Origin: Snodgrassella sp945267035
GTDB lineage: Bacteria > Pseudomonadota > Gammaproteobacteria > Burkholderiales > Neisseriaceae
NCBI RefSeq assembly: GCF_026535915.1
Contig: NZ_JAFNPF010000001.1
Location: 930,001-994,000 of the forward strand
DNA: 64,000 nt
Direction: 5' to 3'
The translations under genes and the position numbers were made by a program. A model generated the notes under the pieces. The model saw nothing but the letters and a program-made list of their open reading frames with translations. It searched no databases and was not told where the DNA came from. Shown here in pieces: positions 26,781 to 35,440 of this stretch. Position 1 is the stretch's first letter, and each line of letters begins with the position of its first letter.

Positions 26781-26827
26781 TGACCATTTCCTGTGTTGAT
26801 ACAACGGCGAAGTTGGCTGAGATTTTA

Positions 26828-27703
26828 TTAAATCAGACCGGCTTCTTGCATAGCAGCCACAACCGTAGCTTCTCCTGCTGGGGTGATTTCTGTTAAAGGC
26901 AAGCGACAATAGGGTTGCATTCTGCCTAATTTAGATACCGCAAATTTAGCTGGCACTGGATTGGGTGCACAGAACAAATCAGTATGCAAACTTTGCATCT
27001 TGTCATTTAAAGCACGGGCAGTAGCAATATCACCTTTTAAGGCTGCATGACACATATCAGCAAATAGCTTAGGAGCCACATTCGCCGTTACACTGATCAC
27101 ACCATGACCACCACATAACAAGAAAGCTAGCGCAGTAGGATCGTCACCGGAATAAACAGCAAAATCGGCTGGAGCGTGTTTGAAAAGATAACAGGCTCGG
27201 GCAATATTGCCAGTGGCTTCTTTAATGCCGACAATATTGTCTATTTGTGCCAGACGCAAAGCCGTATCCGGTTGCATATCAGCCACAGTACGACCCGGCA
27301 CATTATATAAAATCATGGGAATATCCGCGGCTTCGGCAATGGCCTTAAAGTGGCGGTAAATGCCTTCCTGATTAGGTTTATTATAGTAGGGCACCACTGA
27401 TAAAGTCATGTCGGCGCCAGCATCTTTGGCTTCCTGCGACAAATGGATCGCTTCACGGGTATTATTGGCACCCGTACCAGCAATAACTTTAACCCGTTTT
27501 GCAACGTGTTCAACAGCAGTCTGAACTACTTTCAGGTGTTCATCAACACTCAGTGTTGCTGATTCGCCAGTTGTACCTACTGCGACGATGGCATCAGTAC
27601 CGGATTCAATTTGCCAATCAATCAATTTTTTGTACTGTTCGTAATCAATACTGCCATCAGGATGCATTGGCGTTACGATGGCAACCAGGCTACCTGTTAA
27701 CAT
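26828..27703 (-). CDS. dapA: 4-hydroxy-tetrahydrodipicolinate synthase DapA
   Basis: Condenses pyruvate with aspartate semialdehyde, the first step specific to lysine and diaminopimelate. The 291-residue protein is an aldolase-type TIM barrel. VGTTGESATLSVDEH holds the Thr pair, MILYNVPGRT the catalytic tyrosine, and VGIKEATGN the Schiff-base lysine, near residue 160. Length and N-terminus (MLTGSLVAIVTPMHPDGS) are typical. It precedes bamC by about 47 bases on the same strand, so the two are probably co-transcribed. Confidence 0.97.
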   Translation of the reverse strand: MLTGSLVAIVTPMHPDGSIDYEQYKKLIDWQIESGTDAIVAVGTTGESATLSVDEHLKVVQTAVEHVAKRVKVIAGTGANNTREAIHLSQEAKDAGADMTLSVVPYYNKPNQEGIYRHFKAIAEAADIPMILYNVPGRTVADMQPDTALRLAQIDNIVGIKEATGNIARACYLFKHAPADFAVYSGDDPTALAFLLCGGHGVISVTANVAPKLFADMCHAALKGDIATARALNDKMQSLHTDLFCAPNPVPAKFAVSKLGRMQPYCRLPLTEITPAGEATVVAAMQEAGLI

Positions 27704-27926
27704 AATTCTCTCTTTTCAAGGAAGATGAAAATGTCACAATTGTAGCTTATTTTTTCCTTAAATGGAAAAATTGTCAGCTTAAAGAAATCATTCGCTAAGA
27801 AAAGTTGGTCAAATTTAAAAATTTGATTTACAAGAAGTAAGTGCTGGTAAAAATACCTATTTTTGCTTTAAAATGAGCCGCTTTATATTCATTCATCACC
27901 TATATAAAGCAAAGAAGGAAAATAAT

Positions 27927-29321
27927 ATGACTAATAATTCCGCTGATCACTGTGATGCTGATCGCTCCGATCTAGTCTATGCTCTGGAGGACAAACCTCC
28001 TTTTTTTAATAGCTTATTAAGCGCACTGACACATCTGCTTGCTTTATTTGTACCCATGGTGGCACCTGCACTTGTTGTGGGCGGTGCATTGGGGCTGAAT
28101 GCGGAAATGACCGCTTATCTGGTGTCCATGTCTATGGTGGCTTCTGGAGTCGGCACCTATATTCAAGTGCACAGATTTGGCGTGATCGGTTCTGGCTTAC
28201 TGTCCATTCAATCTGTTAATTTTTCTTTTGTTACCGTCATGATTGCGCTCGGTTTGGAAATGAAACAGGGCGGTATGAGCGAAAATACCATGATCTCTAC
28301 TTTATTAGGCGTCTCGTTTGTAGGCGCCTTTTTAGTAGTTGGCGCATCATGGCTACTTCCTTTTCTGCGTAAGGTCATTACCCCAACGGTAAGCGGTGTG
28401 GTGGTGTTAATGATCGGATTGAGCTTGATCCACGTTGGCATAACTGATTATGGCGGTGGTTTAGCAGCCAAAGCCAATCATACCTTCGGTTCCTGGTCTA
28501 ATTTAGGGCTCTCTACACTGGTTTTATTCATTGTTTTGTTGTTCAATTGTTTCAAAAATCCGTGGTGGCGTATGGCTGGTATCGCTGTTGGGCTGACTAC
28601 CGGTTATATTATTGCCCTGTTGATGGGGTTGGTGGATTTTTCCAATCTGCACAATCTGCCTTTAATTACCATCCCAATCCCGTTCAAATATGGTTTTTCT
28701 TTTGATTGGCATGCTTTTATGGTAGCCGGAACCATCTATTTACTCAGTGTATTTGAAGCTGTCGGTGATTTAACCGCCACGGCCATGATATCCAATCAGC
28801 CAGTTGACGGACCTGAATATACCCGCCGGCTGCGGGGTGGGGTGATGGCTGATGGGCTGGTGTCAGTGATTGCCACTGTACTGGGATCTTTACCCTTGAC
28901 CACTTTTGCGCAAAATAATGGCGTGATTCAAATGACCGGCGTCGCTTCTCGCCATGTAGGTAAATACATAGCGGTGATCCTAATTTTACTCGGTCTTTTC
29001 CCGTGGGTTGGCGGAATATTTACCACTATTCCCAGTCCAGTTTTAGGCGGTGCGATGGTCGTGATGTTTGGTTTAATCGTCACAGCCGGCATCCGTATTA
29101 TCATTACTGCCGGCATCCGGCGACGAGAAGCCATCATTTGTGCCACGTCACTTGGTCTTGGCTTGGGTGTTGCTTTTGAGCCAGAAGTATTTTCGCAATT
29201 ACCTATCCTGTTTCAAAATCCAATCTGCATGGGTGGTATCGTTGCAGTGGTGTTAAATCTGGTTTTACCCTATGATCATACAGAACCGGCAGTCTATTTA
29301 AGCGACAAATTGCCGCATTAA
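27927..29321 (+). CDS. NCS2 nucleobase:proton symporter, xanthine permease type
   Basis: Inner-membrane purine transporter, probably for xanthine. The 464-residue protein has the multi-helix hydrophobic pattern of the NCS2 family; VGTYIQVHRFGVIGSGLLSI and LLSVFEAVGDLTAT contain the substrate-contacting helix positions (the ExxGDxxAT motif), and GVMADGLVSVIATVLGSLPL is the family signature helix. XanP and XanQ of E. coli have 463 and 466 residues. Start at 27927 was chosen because AAGGAAAATAAT lies directly before it; an earlier ATG at 27873 adds 18 residues without a signal. The gene stands alone with its own terminator. Uric acid or uracil as substrate is not excluded. Confidence 0.88.
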   Translation: MTNNSADHCDADRSDLVYALEDKPPFFNSLLSALTHLLALFVPMVAPALVVGGALGLNAEMTAYLVSMSMVASGVGTYIQVHRFGVIGSGLLSIQSVNFSFVTVMIALGLEMKQGGMSENTMISTLLGVSFVGAFLVVGASWLLPFLRKVITPTVSGVVVLMIGLSLIHVGITDYGGGLAAKANHTFGSWSNLGLSTLVLFIVLLFNCFKNPWWRMAGIAVGLTTGYIIALLMGLVDFSNLHNLPLITIPIPFKYGFSFDWHAFMVAGTIYLLSVFEAVGDLTATAMISNQPVDGPEYTRRLRGGVMADGLVSVIATVLGSLPLTTFAQNNGVIQMTGVASRHVGKYIAVILILLGLFPWVGGIFTTIPSPVLGGAMVVMFGLIVTAGIRIIITAGIRRREAIICATSLGLGLGVAFEPEVFSQLPILFQNPICMGGIVAVVLNLVLPYDHTEPAVYLSDKLPH

Positions 29322-29337
29322 GTTGCGCCGTGAATAA

Positions 29338-29377
29338 ACCACAGCCTGTCTTTTTCTGACAGGCTGTGGTCTTTATA
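29338..29377 (+). terminator. Terminator of the NCS2 permease gene
   Basis: A perfect 13-base stem (accacagcctgtc and gacaggctgtggt) with loop ttttttct-like sequence, followed by CTTTATATATT, about 17 bases past the stop codon. The tail is U-rich but not a pure run. Confidence 0.8.
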
Positions 29378-29700
29378 TATTCATTTTATGCTGCTGCATC
29401 AAGACAACAGCCAATTTTTTTGTACATTTCAAGCGCACTAAGTTAATCAGTACATATCAACTTAATTAATCATCTTGATGCCATTTCGGACATAAATAAA
29501 CAAACCAGCTATTGCACAACCAATTTAGCGGCTGTATTTAAATAGCTTAATGGTGACAAATCATGTTTATAGGCGACACTAACGACGGAAAGCTGACAAT
29601 GCCCCAAAAATTGGCAGTTGATAATGCTACAGTACAACAATTGTGTGGCACGATACTCGGCTAATCCGAGACATAAAAAGGCATTTTGCAAAAGTTGTGA
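29378..29700. other. Gene-free stretch between permease and exporter
   Basis: About 320 bases between a plus-strand gene and a converging minus-strand gene. Short open frames exist on both strands but none has a ribosome binding site or recognisable sequence. No repeat or RNA gene was recognised. Confidence 0.5.
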
Positions 29701-31125
29701 TCACTTATCGCTGTATTTGCTTCGGCTCAGCAAATTATTCCCGTCAGTAGGATGCAAACGCGCAAAAATCCAACTCGAAAAAAAAGTAAATAATCCTAAG
29801 ATCACAAAGGTCAGGCGGAAAGAGGTAGTGATATTATGCGCAAAATAGTTCATGCGACTAAATATCTGAACCAATAAGGCACCGATGGCAATACCAAAAC
29901 TAAGTGCCAATTGTTGATTAACCGCAATTAAACTATTGCCACTACTCATCTGATTTGCACGCAAGTCAGCCATAGTAATGGTATTCATACTGGTGAACTG
30001 CAACGAATTACATCCACCCAGAATAGTCAGAAAGACCACAATCAGCCATAGTGGCGATTGTGCATTGAATAAAGCTAAAGACATGATCAATACACCGATC
30101 AGGCGAGTGTTAAAGGTTAATAAATTGCGATAGCCAAAGCGGTTCATCAGCGGTTTAGTAAACGGTTTTGCTGCGATGGAAGCCAAAGCCAAAGGCATCA
30201 GTAACCAGCCAGAAGTCACCGCGTCGTAATGAAATGCGACCTGAAATAATAACGGTAGCAATAAAGGCAGAGAACTCATGCCTAAACGGCTCACCATATT
30301 TCCAGCTAAACCAACGCGAAATGTGCGCACTAAAATTAAATGGGGTGGATATAAAGCTTGTGGATTTTGACGCGCATGCAATAAATAGGCTATTAGAGCA
30401 CCGATACCAGTAGCAGCGATCATCACACCAAATAAAATATTATTAAATTGAGAAATGGTTTCAAAAGTTAACGTCATGCAAAACGCCGAGGCGGCAAACA
30501 AAAAGAAACCCACACCGTCAAAATGATCAGTCGGGTGACTGAAATCCGGCATAATTCGCCAGGTGGTCACCAATCCAATTAAACCTATTGGAACATTGAG
30601 CAAAAATATCCAGTGCCAACTGGTATAGACAATTAAGTAGCCACCGATAATGGGTCCAAGAACAGGGCCGATAAGCGCTGGCATCAATGCGTAATTCATT
30701 ACCGTAACCAACTTGGAACGGTCATAAGCCTGCATCATGGTTAGACGGGCAACGGGAGTGAGCATTGCCCCACCCAATCCTTGTATTACCCGAGCAATCA
30801 CTAATAGCCCAAGATTCGTACTGGCCGCACACAGCACTGAGCCAATAATAAAAACCACCATTGATCCCATAAACAGTTTCCGTGATCCTAATTTATCAGC
30901 CAGAAACCCGGATAAAGGCATCATAATCGCCAGCGTGATGGCATAAGCAATAATGGCAGACTGCATGTTCAACGGCGATTGACCAAGATCTGACGCCATC
31001 GCTGGCAAGGCAGTGTTTAAAATAGTGGCATCTAGCTGTTGCATAAAAATCGCTATAGCCAGCAAGATTGGCAGAAAAGGGGAAGGTTGAATTTTATTGT
31101 CAGCTGCCATAATCGGTTTGCACAT
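29701..31125 (-). CDS. DHA2-family multidrug exporter, MdtD-like MFS transporter
   Basis: Drug:proton antiporter of the major facilitator superfamily in the inner membrane. About 474 residues with roughly 14 hydrophobic segments, as in MdtD/EmrB. The conserved MFS loop between helices 2 and 3 is GFLADKLGSRKLF, and motif C (antiporter signature) is LIGPVLGPIIGGYLI; LDATILNTALPAMASDLG is the DHA2 helix-1 signature. Possible starts are TTG 31128, ATG 31125 and ATG 31110; the last gives MAADNKIQ and may be real, as none has a good ribosome binding site. No membrane-fusion partner (EmrA-like) or regulator is adjacent. Substrates cannot be inferred. Confidence 0.85.
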   Translation of the reverse strand: MCKPIMAADNKIQPSPFLPILLAIAIFMQQLDATILNTALPAMASDLGQSPLNMQSAIIAYAITLAIMMPLSGFLADKLGSRKLFMGSMVVFIIGSVLCAASTNLGLLVIARVIQGLGGAMLTPVARLTMMQAYDRSKLVTVMNYALMPALIGPVLGPIIGGYLIVYTSWHWIFLLNVPIGLIGLVTTWRIMPDFSHPTDHFDGVGFFLFAASAFCMTLTFETISQFNNILFGVMIAATGIGALIAYLLHARQNPQALYPPHLILVRTFRVGLAGNMVSRLGMSSLPLLLPLLFQVAFHYDAVTSGWLLMPLALASIAAKPFTKPLMNRFGYRNLLTFNTRLIGVLIMSLALFNAQSPLWLIVVFLTILGGCNSLQFTSMNTITMADLRANQMSSGNSLIAVNQQLALSFGIAIGALLVQIFSRMNYFAHNITTSFRLTFVILGLFTFFSSWIFARLHPTDGNNLLSRSKYSDK

Positions 31126-31422
31126 CAATGATAGTCAAGTTGATTATATCAGAAGCAACAATAAGCAGATTTAGCAAAATTGATTTTGATAAAAGGGTTA
31201 AAGGATCATAGCTTAAGCTGGTTTAGCCTAATGGTCTAGGATTCTAAATATTGAAGTTGTTTTCATCGAAGGACAAAATATTTTTTTTGTGGTCACATAA
31301 AAGAAAAAAGACACAGTGTGTAATATTAAATGCATGCCTTTGCCACCCTTTTTTTTGCCCGTTTTATTCTTTATTGTTTTGCTGAACGCAATAAAACAAG
31401 CATCAAGGGAAGCGGATTTTAT
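31126..31422. other. Gene-free AT-rich stretch at the left border of the accessory island
   Basis: About 300 bases with T-rich tracts and no supported gene. The base composition becomes clearly more AT-rich from here to about 37.9 kb. Confidence 0.45.
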
Positions 31423-31914
31423 CTACTTGATGTTATTTAATATTCTATTTTCTAAATCAATGGGAAACCAAACAGTAGAAAATTCATACCCTTTAAGATT
31501 AAATTCTTCTCTTGAAATTGGGGTTTCTTTTTTTGTACTAAAATCTCTTAATCTAAAATCTTCTCCAATGCCAAACACCATTTTAAGATTATTATAGTTT
31601 GAATCTTTTGACTTATCGTAATTTTCTGTTTTGGCAATTATTCTCCATCTTTGTTTAACAATACCATCCCAAAATATTTGAATGGGAGAAAACATAATTC
31701 CCGAATTTATAATTTCGTTTATATCGGTCTTAGCGGAGCCTATTTTTTTGAATATCTCTACTAAAACCGAAGAACTTGTTTCTATAACCCTGCCAAATGC
31801 AAAATCTTTATCTAAATCTTCATTAGACAACTTGATTTTTAATTTCCAATCATCTTTGGGCATAAACAAAGGAATACAAAATATTTCCCCTGAATTAAGC
31901 AAAATTTTTTTCAT
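31423..31914 (-). CDS. Immunity-type protein of the Imm26 family
   Basis: A 163-residue cytoplasmic protein. The opening SGEIFCIPLFMPKDDWKLK, then DFAFGRVIETSSSVLVEIF, and later QRWRIIAKTENYD match what I know of Imm26 (GxxFxIPL, GRV, then a WrxI strand), a family of predicted immunity proteins in polymorphic toxin systems. No toxin gene is adjacent, so it is an orphan. Codons are very AT-rich compared with the exporter next to it, which suggests transfer. The start at 31914 is the natural MKKILL; there is no strong ribosome binding site. The family call is from memory and needs a profile search. Confidence 0.65.
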   Translation of the reverse strand: MKKILLNSGEIFCIPLFMPKDDWKLKIKLSNEDLDKDFAFGRVIETSSSVLVEIFKKIGSAKTDINEIINSGIMFSPIQIFWDGIVKQRWRIIAKTENYDKSKDSNYNNLKMVFGIGEDFRLRDFSTKKETPISREEFNLKGYEFSTVWFPIDLENRILNNIK

Positions 31915-32533
31915 AACTCTAATTTAATAAGCTTTTGCGTATTTAAAAAAATCAAATAAATTAATAATAACAAATATTAAATAATTCTGATCCGTTATTT
32001 CAAATAAATTTTATTTGCCATCTCAAATTCAGCATTTATACACTTAGCTCGGCATTATTTAAAGATTCAATCTCTGCCAATAAATTGGTTACCTGGCATA
32101 CAGAGCAAAATTGTTGTGTTACGTATTTTTCCAACTTGGTTGAGTATAAACAGCTATTTTAAACTTTTCATCATTTTATGATGTAGATTTCAGCATCCGT
32201 TCAGCGCGAAAAACTCGTCACCCAATAAGATTTATGGCATACGTAACCAGACAAATATTGACTGGGACATAAATCATTATAAGAAATAGAAAAAACCCAT
32301 TAAATTCATAACCGATAATGGATAATCCTATCTGCACAGTGAAACTGTTGAATCTGATTCGTGTTGAAATAACGGAAAATAGATTGGCTGTAAAAGCAAT
32401 TTTGATGACAAATAGAAAAAAGTGATTAGAATTATTTAATATTTAATCAATAGAAACGACGGGGATATTTAAAATACTGCTTTTAATCACAGTATTTTAA
32501 ATACTATTGAATATTCTAATTTTAGGATGTCAT
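31915..32533. other. AT-rich region without a supported gene
   Basis: About 620 bases. Every frame has several stops. A plus-strand stretch around 32190-32430 has gene-like codon texture interrupted by at least three stops and could be decayed coding DNA, but I cannot match it. A 12-base perfect inverted repeat occurs near its right end (listed separately). Confidence 0.4.
32468..32501 (-). terminator. AT-rich hairpin beyond the roadblock gene, possible terminator
   Basis: A perfect 12-base inverted repeat (tttaaaatactg at 32468-32479 and cagtattttaaa at 32490-32501, 10-base loop) lies 33 bases past the roadblock stop codon. It is AT-rich and lacks a clean U-run, so termination is only possible. 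Confidence 0.4.
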
Positions 32534-32896
32534 TTATTCAAAATGTTGGGCTAATTGTTTCAACGCTCGTTTTGCTTCAAATAAAATTAAACCCAATTTA
32601 GCATCATGAGTGGTAGTAATGGTTAACAGAATCGCTTCAGAGGCTTGAAATAAAAGCATATAACCTTTATCGGTATGAACAATGGTGTGATCCAATGAGC
32701 CTTTTAATATTTCTTTTGAAGCCCGGTTACCTAATGAAAGTAAAGCTGCCGCCATTGCCCCAATTCTGTCTTCATCCATGCCATTTTGTAAAACTGAAGC
32801 TATCGGTAAACCATCTGTAGAAATAACAGCTGAAGAAGTGACATCTGGGACTTTATTTAATGCTCGTAATACATTGTTAATAAAATCGTAATTCAT
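32534..32896 (-). CDS. Roadblock/LC7-domain protein, MglB-like
   Basis: A 120-residue single-domain protein. The sequence runs NNVLRALNKVPDVTSSAVIS, TDGLPIASVLQNGMDEDRIGA and AMAAALLSLGNRASKEILKG, the alpha-beta pattern of Roadblock/LC7 proteins, which regulate small Ras-like GTPases such as MglA in polarity and motility systems. The start at 32896 has GAGGATATTTC before it; a longer frame to 32965 is not needed. No GTPase gene is in the window, so the partner is unknown. It sits inside the AT-rich island on the opposite strand to the genes that follow. Fold assignment is good; role unknown. Confidence 0.8.
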   Translation of the reverse strand: MNYDFINNVLRALNKVPDVTSSAVISTDGLPIASVLQNGMDEDRIGAMAAALLSLGNRASKEILKGSLDHTIVHTDKGYMLLFQASEAILLTITTTHDAKLGLILFEAKRALKQLAQHFE

Positions 32897-33177
32897 GAAA
32901 TATCCTCTGCTATAAGCCGTTGCTAAAACTTTTACATAAGAATAATTATAGAGAATGTAAATCATTATTGCAAAAAAATGTTATTGTTTTTTTATTATTC
33001 AAAGGAGTTTGATAAGATAATCTGATTGGTCTGTCAAAAATGTAGCCGGCGATATAATCATTATTCATTGATTTTATTATTTAATATTCATTTTTGTTGT
33101 TAAAAATATCCAATCATAAAATGAATTAAACAGTCATCTAAAAAAGCACAGAAATATTTAAAATAAAGAAAATCGTG

Positions 33178-33549
33178 ATGATAAAACTTGAAAATTTAAT
33201 CGGATTAACGATAACGCAGATTTATGGTAAAAAATTTGACGGCAATACGACTGGTTTCATCGAAATAGTCATCAAACTATCTGAATATTATTTACACATA
33301 ACTGTGAATGATGATACCGATGAACTTATTGTTCAAATTCTTCTTTCCCAATTAGAAACCAACTCATATTTTATCCCAGATTGGGCAAATAACTTCATCA
33401 GTAAACCCCTTATGCAATGTTGGGATATTGAAAATGAAAAGGGATATTCTGACATGATTTGTCTGGGTATTGATGAAGTGATCCCCAGTATCGTTTTGTC
33501 TGCATTAGCTTCTGAAATAAAAGTCGGATTAGTCAATTATGGAAAATAA
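33178..33549 (+). CDS. Unrecognised small cytoplasmic protein in the immunity island
   Basis: A 123-residue protein that I do not recognise with confidence. It starts MIKLENLIGLTITQIYGKKF, is acidic, and ends SALASEIKVGLVNYGK, with no signal peptide or membrane helix. The segment KPLMQCWDIENEKGYSDMIC recalls small uncharacterised proteins found beside toxin genes, but this is weak. It overlaps the next gene by 11 bases, which implies coupled translation. Size, acidity, AT-rich codons and position among immunity-type genes suggest an immunity protein; this is inference. Start: ATG at 33178, with GTG just before it. Confidence 0.6.
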   Translation: MIKLENLIGLTITQIYGKKFDGNTTGFIEIVIKLSEYYLHITVNDDTDELIVQILLSQLETNSYFIPDWANNFISKPLMQCWDIENEKGYSDMICLGIDEVIPSIVLSALASEIKVGLVNYGK

Positions 33550-34054
33550 CCAGCAAAGATTAAAAATAGAAACATTTATTCTTTTACCGGAATATAGAGT
33601 AAAAGATTTAAATAAGATAGACCAAACAAAATTCATAAATATAAAAAAACATCAAGATTTAAGACGTCATAATTTAGATTTTGAATACCTTGAAGGAGCT
33701 TTAAGCATACAACATCGAGATAAAATCATATTTGGATTTAAATATTGGGATCTTATAGATCAACTATGGTTTTCTTTAATGACAGCAATGAAAGAACTGA
33801 TCAATCATACTAACACTGAATTTTATTTTCCCGATCAGCCAACCAAAGTCATTTTGGAGAAGAAAGATCATCGTCTTTCAATAATCAGCAATAATGATAA
33901 GACAAATTTTAAATTTTATGAATTTATCAGGACCTCTATAGACGCTGCACTAGAATTTCATCATGCTTTACTAAAAATATTTCCCGATAAACAGGATTTT
34001 ATTTATGAGGATATAGAATATATAGAAGAGATAAAGAAACAGTATAATATTTAA
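33539..34054 (+). CDS. Unrecognised 171-residue protein, immunity-like by context
   Basis: A soluble, charged protein of 171 residues with no recognised domain. It has no signal peptide. It contains helical, Phe- and Asp-rich segments such as DQLWFSLMTAMKELINHTN and EFIRTSIDAALEFHHALLKI. It overlaps the preceding gene by 11 bases and is followed immediately by a broken toxin C-terminus (34048-34273). The order small gene, then toxin tip relic fits displaced toxin-immunity cassettes in which the immunity gene of an older tip remains. No function is claimed beyond that. Confidence 0.6.
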   Translation: MENNQQRLKIETFILLPEYRVKDLNKIDQTKFINIKKHQDLRRHNLDFEYLEGALSIQHRDKIIFGFKYWDLIDQLWFSLMTAMKELINHTNTEFYFPDQPTKVILEKKDHRLSIISNNDKTNFKFYEFIRTSIDAALEFHHALLKIFPDKQDFIYEDIEYIEEIKKQYNI

Positions 34055-34273
34055 TAGTAAAAGTAAAAGGGCTTGAAATTTATCATTTTATTGAAAAAAG
34101 CTTTACTCATATAGTAGGTATAAATAAGAGTGATGCTATCTATAATATTAACAAAAGAAACACATCTTATTTTCCTTGATGCATGGGGATACGCTTTACC
34201 ATACGAAACTCAACCTACTCAAGCAATGATGAACGAAGAGCAAAAAGAATTTAAAGATTATGCAAATTTTTAA
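34048..34273 (+). pseudogene. Decayed C-terminal nuclease-type toxin tip, frameshifted
   Basis: Between two intact genes the plus strand carries two partial frames that make sense only together. Frame one, from 34048, reads VKVKGLEIYHFIEKSFTHI then VGINKSDA up to about 34137. Frame two, shifted by +1 from about 34133, continues MLSIILTKETHLIFLDAWGY then ALPYETQPTQAMMNEEQKEF to a stop at 34271-34273. Joined, this resembles the C-terminal tips of Rhs and other polymorphic toxins of the form GLExHHxIEKRF...LTxxxHxxFxxAW (a His-metal nuclease type), with the first histidine pair changed to YH. It has no start of its own and is broken, so it cannot act as an intact toxin. The family match is from memory. 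Confidence 0.55.
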
Positions 34274-34281
34274 AGTAGAAA

Positions 34282-35133
34282 ATGATGAGAATAAGATTTA
34301 GAGTTGTTAAATATTTTAATAAACTGGAACAAGCTAGTTTAGCTAGATTAGGAATAAATGTAGCAGAAGGGTGGGATTCATTTGAAATCGAGGAAAATAA
34401 TCAAAATTTTGAACCAATAAAAAATATGTTGCATCAGGATTGGGATAATGTTGCTCAAAAGAAAGCTTATTGTTCAGAAAAAGATAGATCATTAGCCCCG
34501 TATTTAAATATATATGCAAATAAAATGTTGGGATATGCAAAACCAGATGACGAATCTATTGTAGATGAATACGAATATCCATTTGATCTATACCCTTATT
34601 ACAAAGGTGTCTTTGAAATAATTAATACTGACAAACAATTTGGAATATTAAGAGGAAATCAAATCGGCTATTATTCTTTAGAAGATGAACCTAATTGGAG
34701 AGGAAATGAAATTGCATCGGCAAATAACATTGAAGATGCTTTTTTTGTAAAACCGGAAATTTTTGAAAAAATATTTAGACCTTTAAATATTAAATCTTTG
34801 CCAGTGATCAATTATAAAACGCAAACAAAATTAGAAAATGTTGTACAAATAGTTCAACAAGGGATTAGTCAATCTCACTTAATGATTAATCAAACTCAAA
34901 TCAAAGAAAAAACACATATTGTAAATTGGGAGATTGATAAATATGTTTTAAGCGGTGATTCTTATTATCCATCTTTTGATTCTTCACCCGGTGAATTTGA
35001 TTTTTTTTATACGCATGAGTATTTCGGTACAGGAGGATTAACTGAAAGAAATACAATAATTTCAAAAAAACTTTATCACATATTAAAAATTAACCATATT
35101 AAAGGTTTAAATTTTTATCCCATGCAACAATAA
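34282..35133 (+). CDS. Unrecognised 283-residue protein, possibly Imm11/DUF1629-like immunity protein
   Basis: A soluble 283-residue protein. The C-terminal end TIISKKLYHILKINHIKGLN then FYPMQQ recalls the ending of Imm11 (DUF1629) immunity proteins, where a (V/I)Sxxxxxxlxxxxikgxxfxp strand closes the domain. The N-terminal half (MRIRFRVVKYFNKLEQASLA, GWDSFEIEENNQNFEPIKN) is not recognised. It starts nine bases after the toxin relic ends and is followed by a second toxin relic, consistent with being the immunity gene of the first tip. Two ATGs occur at 34282 and 34285. AT-rich codons. Family call is tentative. Confidence 0.6.
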   Translation: MMRIRFRVVKYFNKLEQASLARLGINVAEGWDSFEIEENNQNFEPIKNMLHQDWDNVAQKKAYCSEKDRSLAPYLNIYANKMLGYAKPDDESIVDEYEYPFDLYPYYKGVFEIINTDKQFGILRGNQIGYYSLEDEPNWRGNEIASANNIEDAFFVKPEIFEKIFRPLNIKSLPVINYKTQTKLENVVQIVQQGISQSHLMINQTQIKEKTHIVNWEIDKYVLSGDSYYPSFDSSPGEFDFFYTHEYFGTGGLTERNTIISKKLYHILKINHIKGLNFYPMQQ

Positions 35134-35176
35134 AAGAAAAAAATGCTGCATAGATTTAATTAAAAAGTCCGGTTGA

Positions 35177-35434
35177 GAGTTTTTTGGAGCAAAGAAAGAC
35201 GAAGTGATTGACCATAATCCCCCATTGCTAAAACCATATGACGATGGAGATGCTAAAATAGGTGAAAAATTAGGTTACTAAATGATACCTAATGAGCGTA
35301 ACGCCAATGCTAATGATTGTTCGAGAATGCCAAAACATCCTCGGATCGAATCAAATAAACAAGGAAGTGAGATGTCAAAATACTCAAGGAAAAAGATTTC
35401 GGTTAATCAATTAGACAGGCTTTTATTGAATTAA
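35177..35434 (+). pseudogene. Decayed HNH/EndoVII-type toxin tip with an in-frame stop
   Basis: The single frame 35177-35434 reads ESFFGAKKDEVIDHNPPLLK, PYDDGDAKIGEKLGY, then TAA at 35279-35281, then MIPNERNANANDCSRMPKHP, RIESNKQGSEMSKYSRKKIS and a final stop at 35432-35434. From memory, this is the C-terminal tip found on many Rhs-type toxins (VDHxPPLVK, GEKPGYxMTPxERxxxANDRSRM, ESNxQGxEMSxYS). The stop falls exactly where the intact versions have a codon such as Gln between GY and M, so a CAA to TAA change is likely. There is no start codon or body gene upstream. The SUFU gene begins seven bases later and would be its immunity partner. Confidence 0.65.
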
Positions 35435-35440
35435 AAAAAT

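Noticed and set aside
29509..29691. 60-codon minus-strand frame between the permease and exporter genes
   Set aside because: No ribosome binding site and no coherent protein features.
32190..32430. Plus-strand stretch reading QHPFSAKNSSPNKIYGIRNQ and KFITDNG with several stops, recalling a transposase or other decayed gene
   Set aside because: At least three stops in about 80 codons and no match that I can name beyond short words; in AT-rich DNA this can occur by chance.
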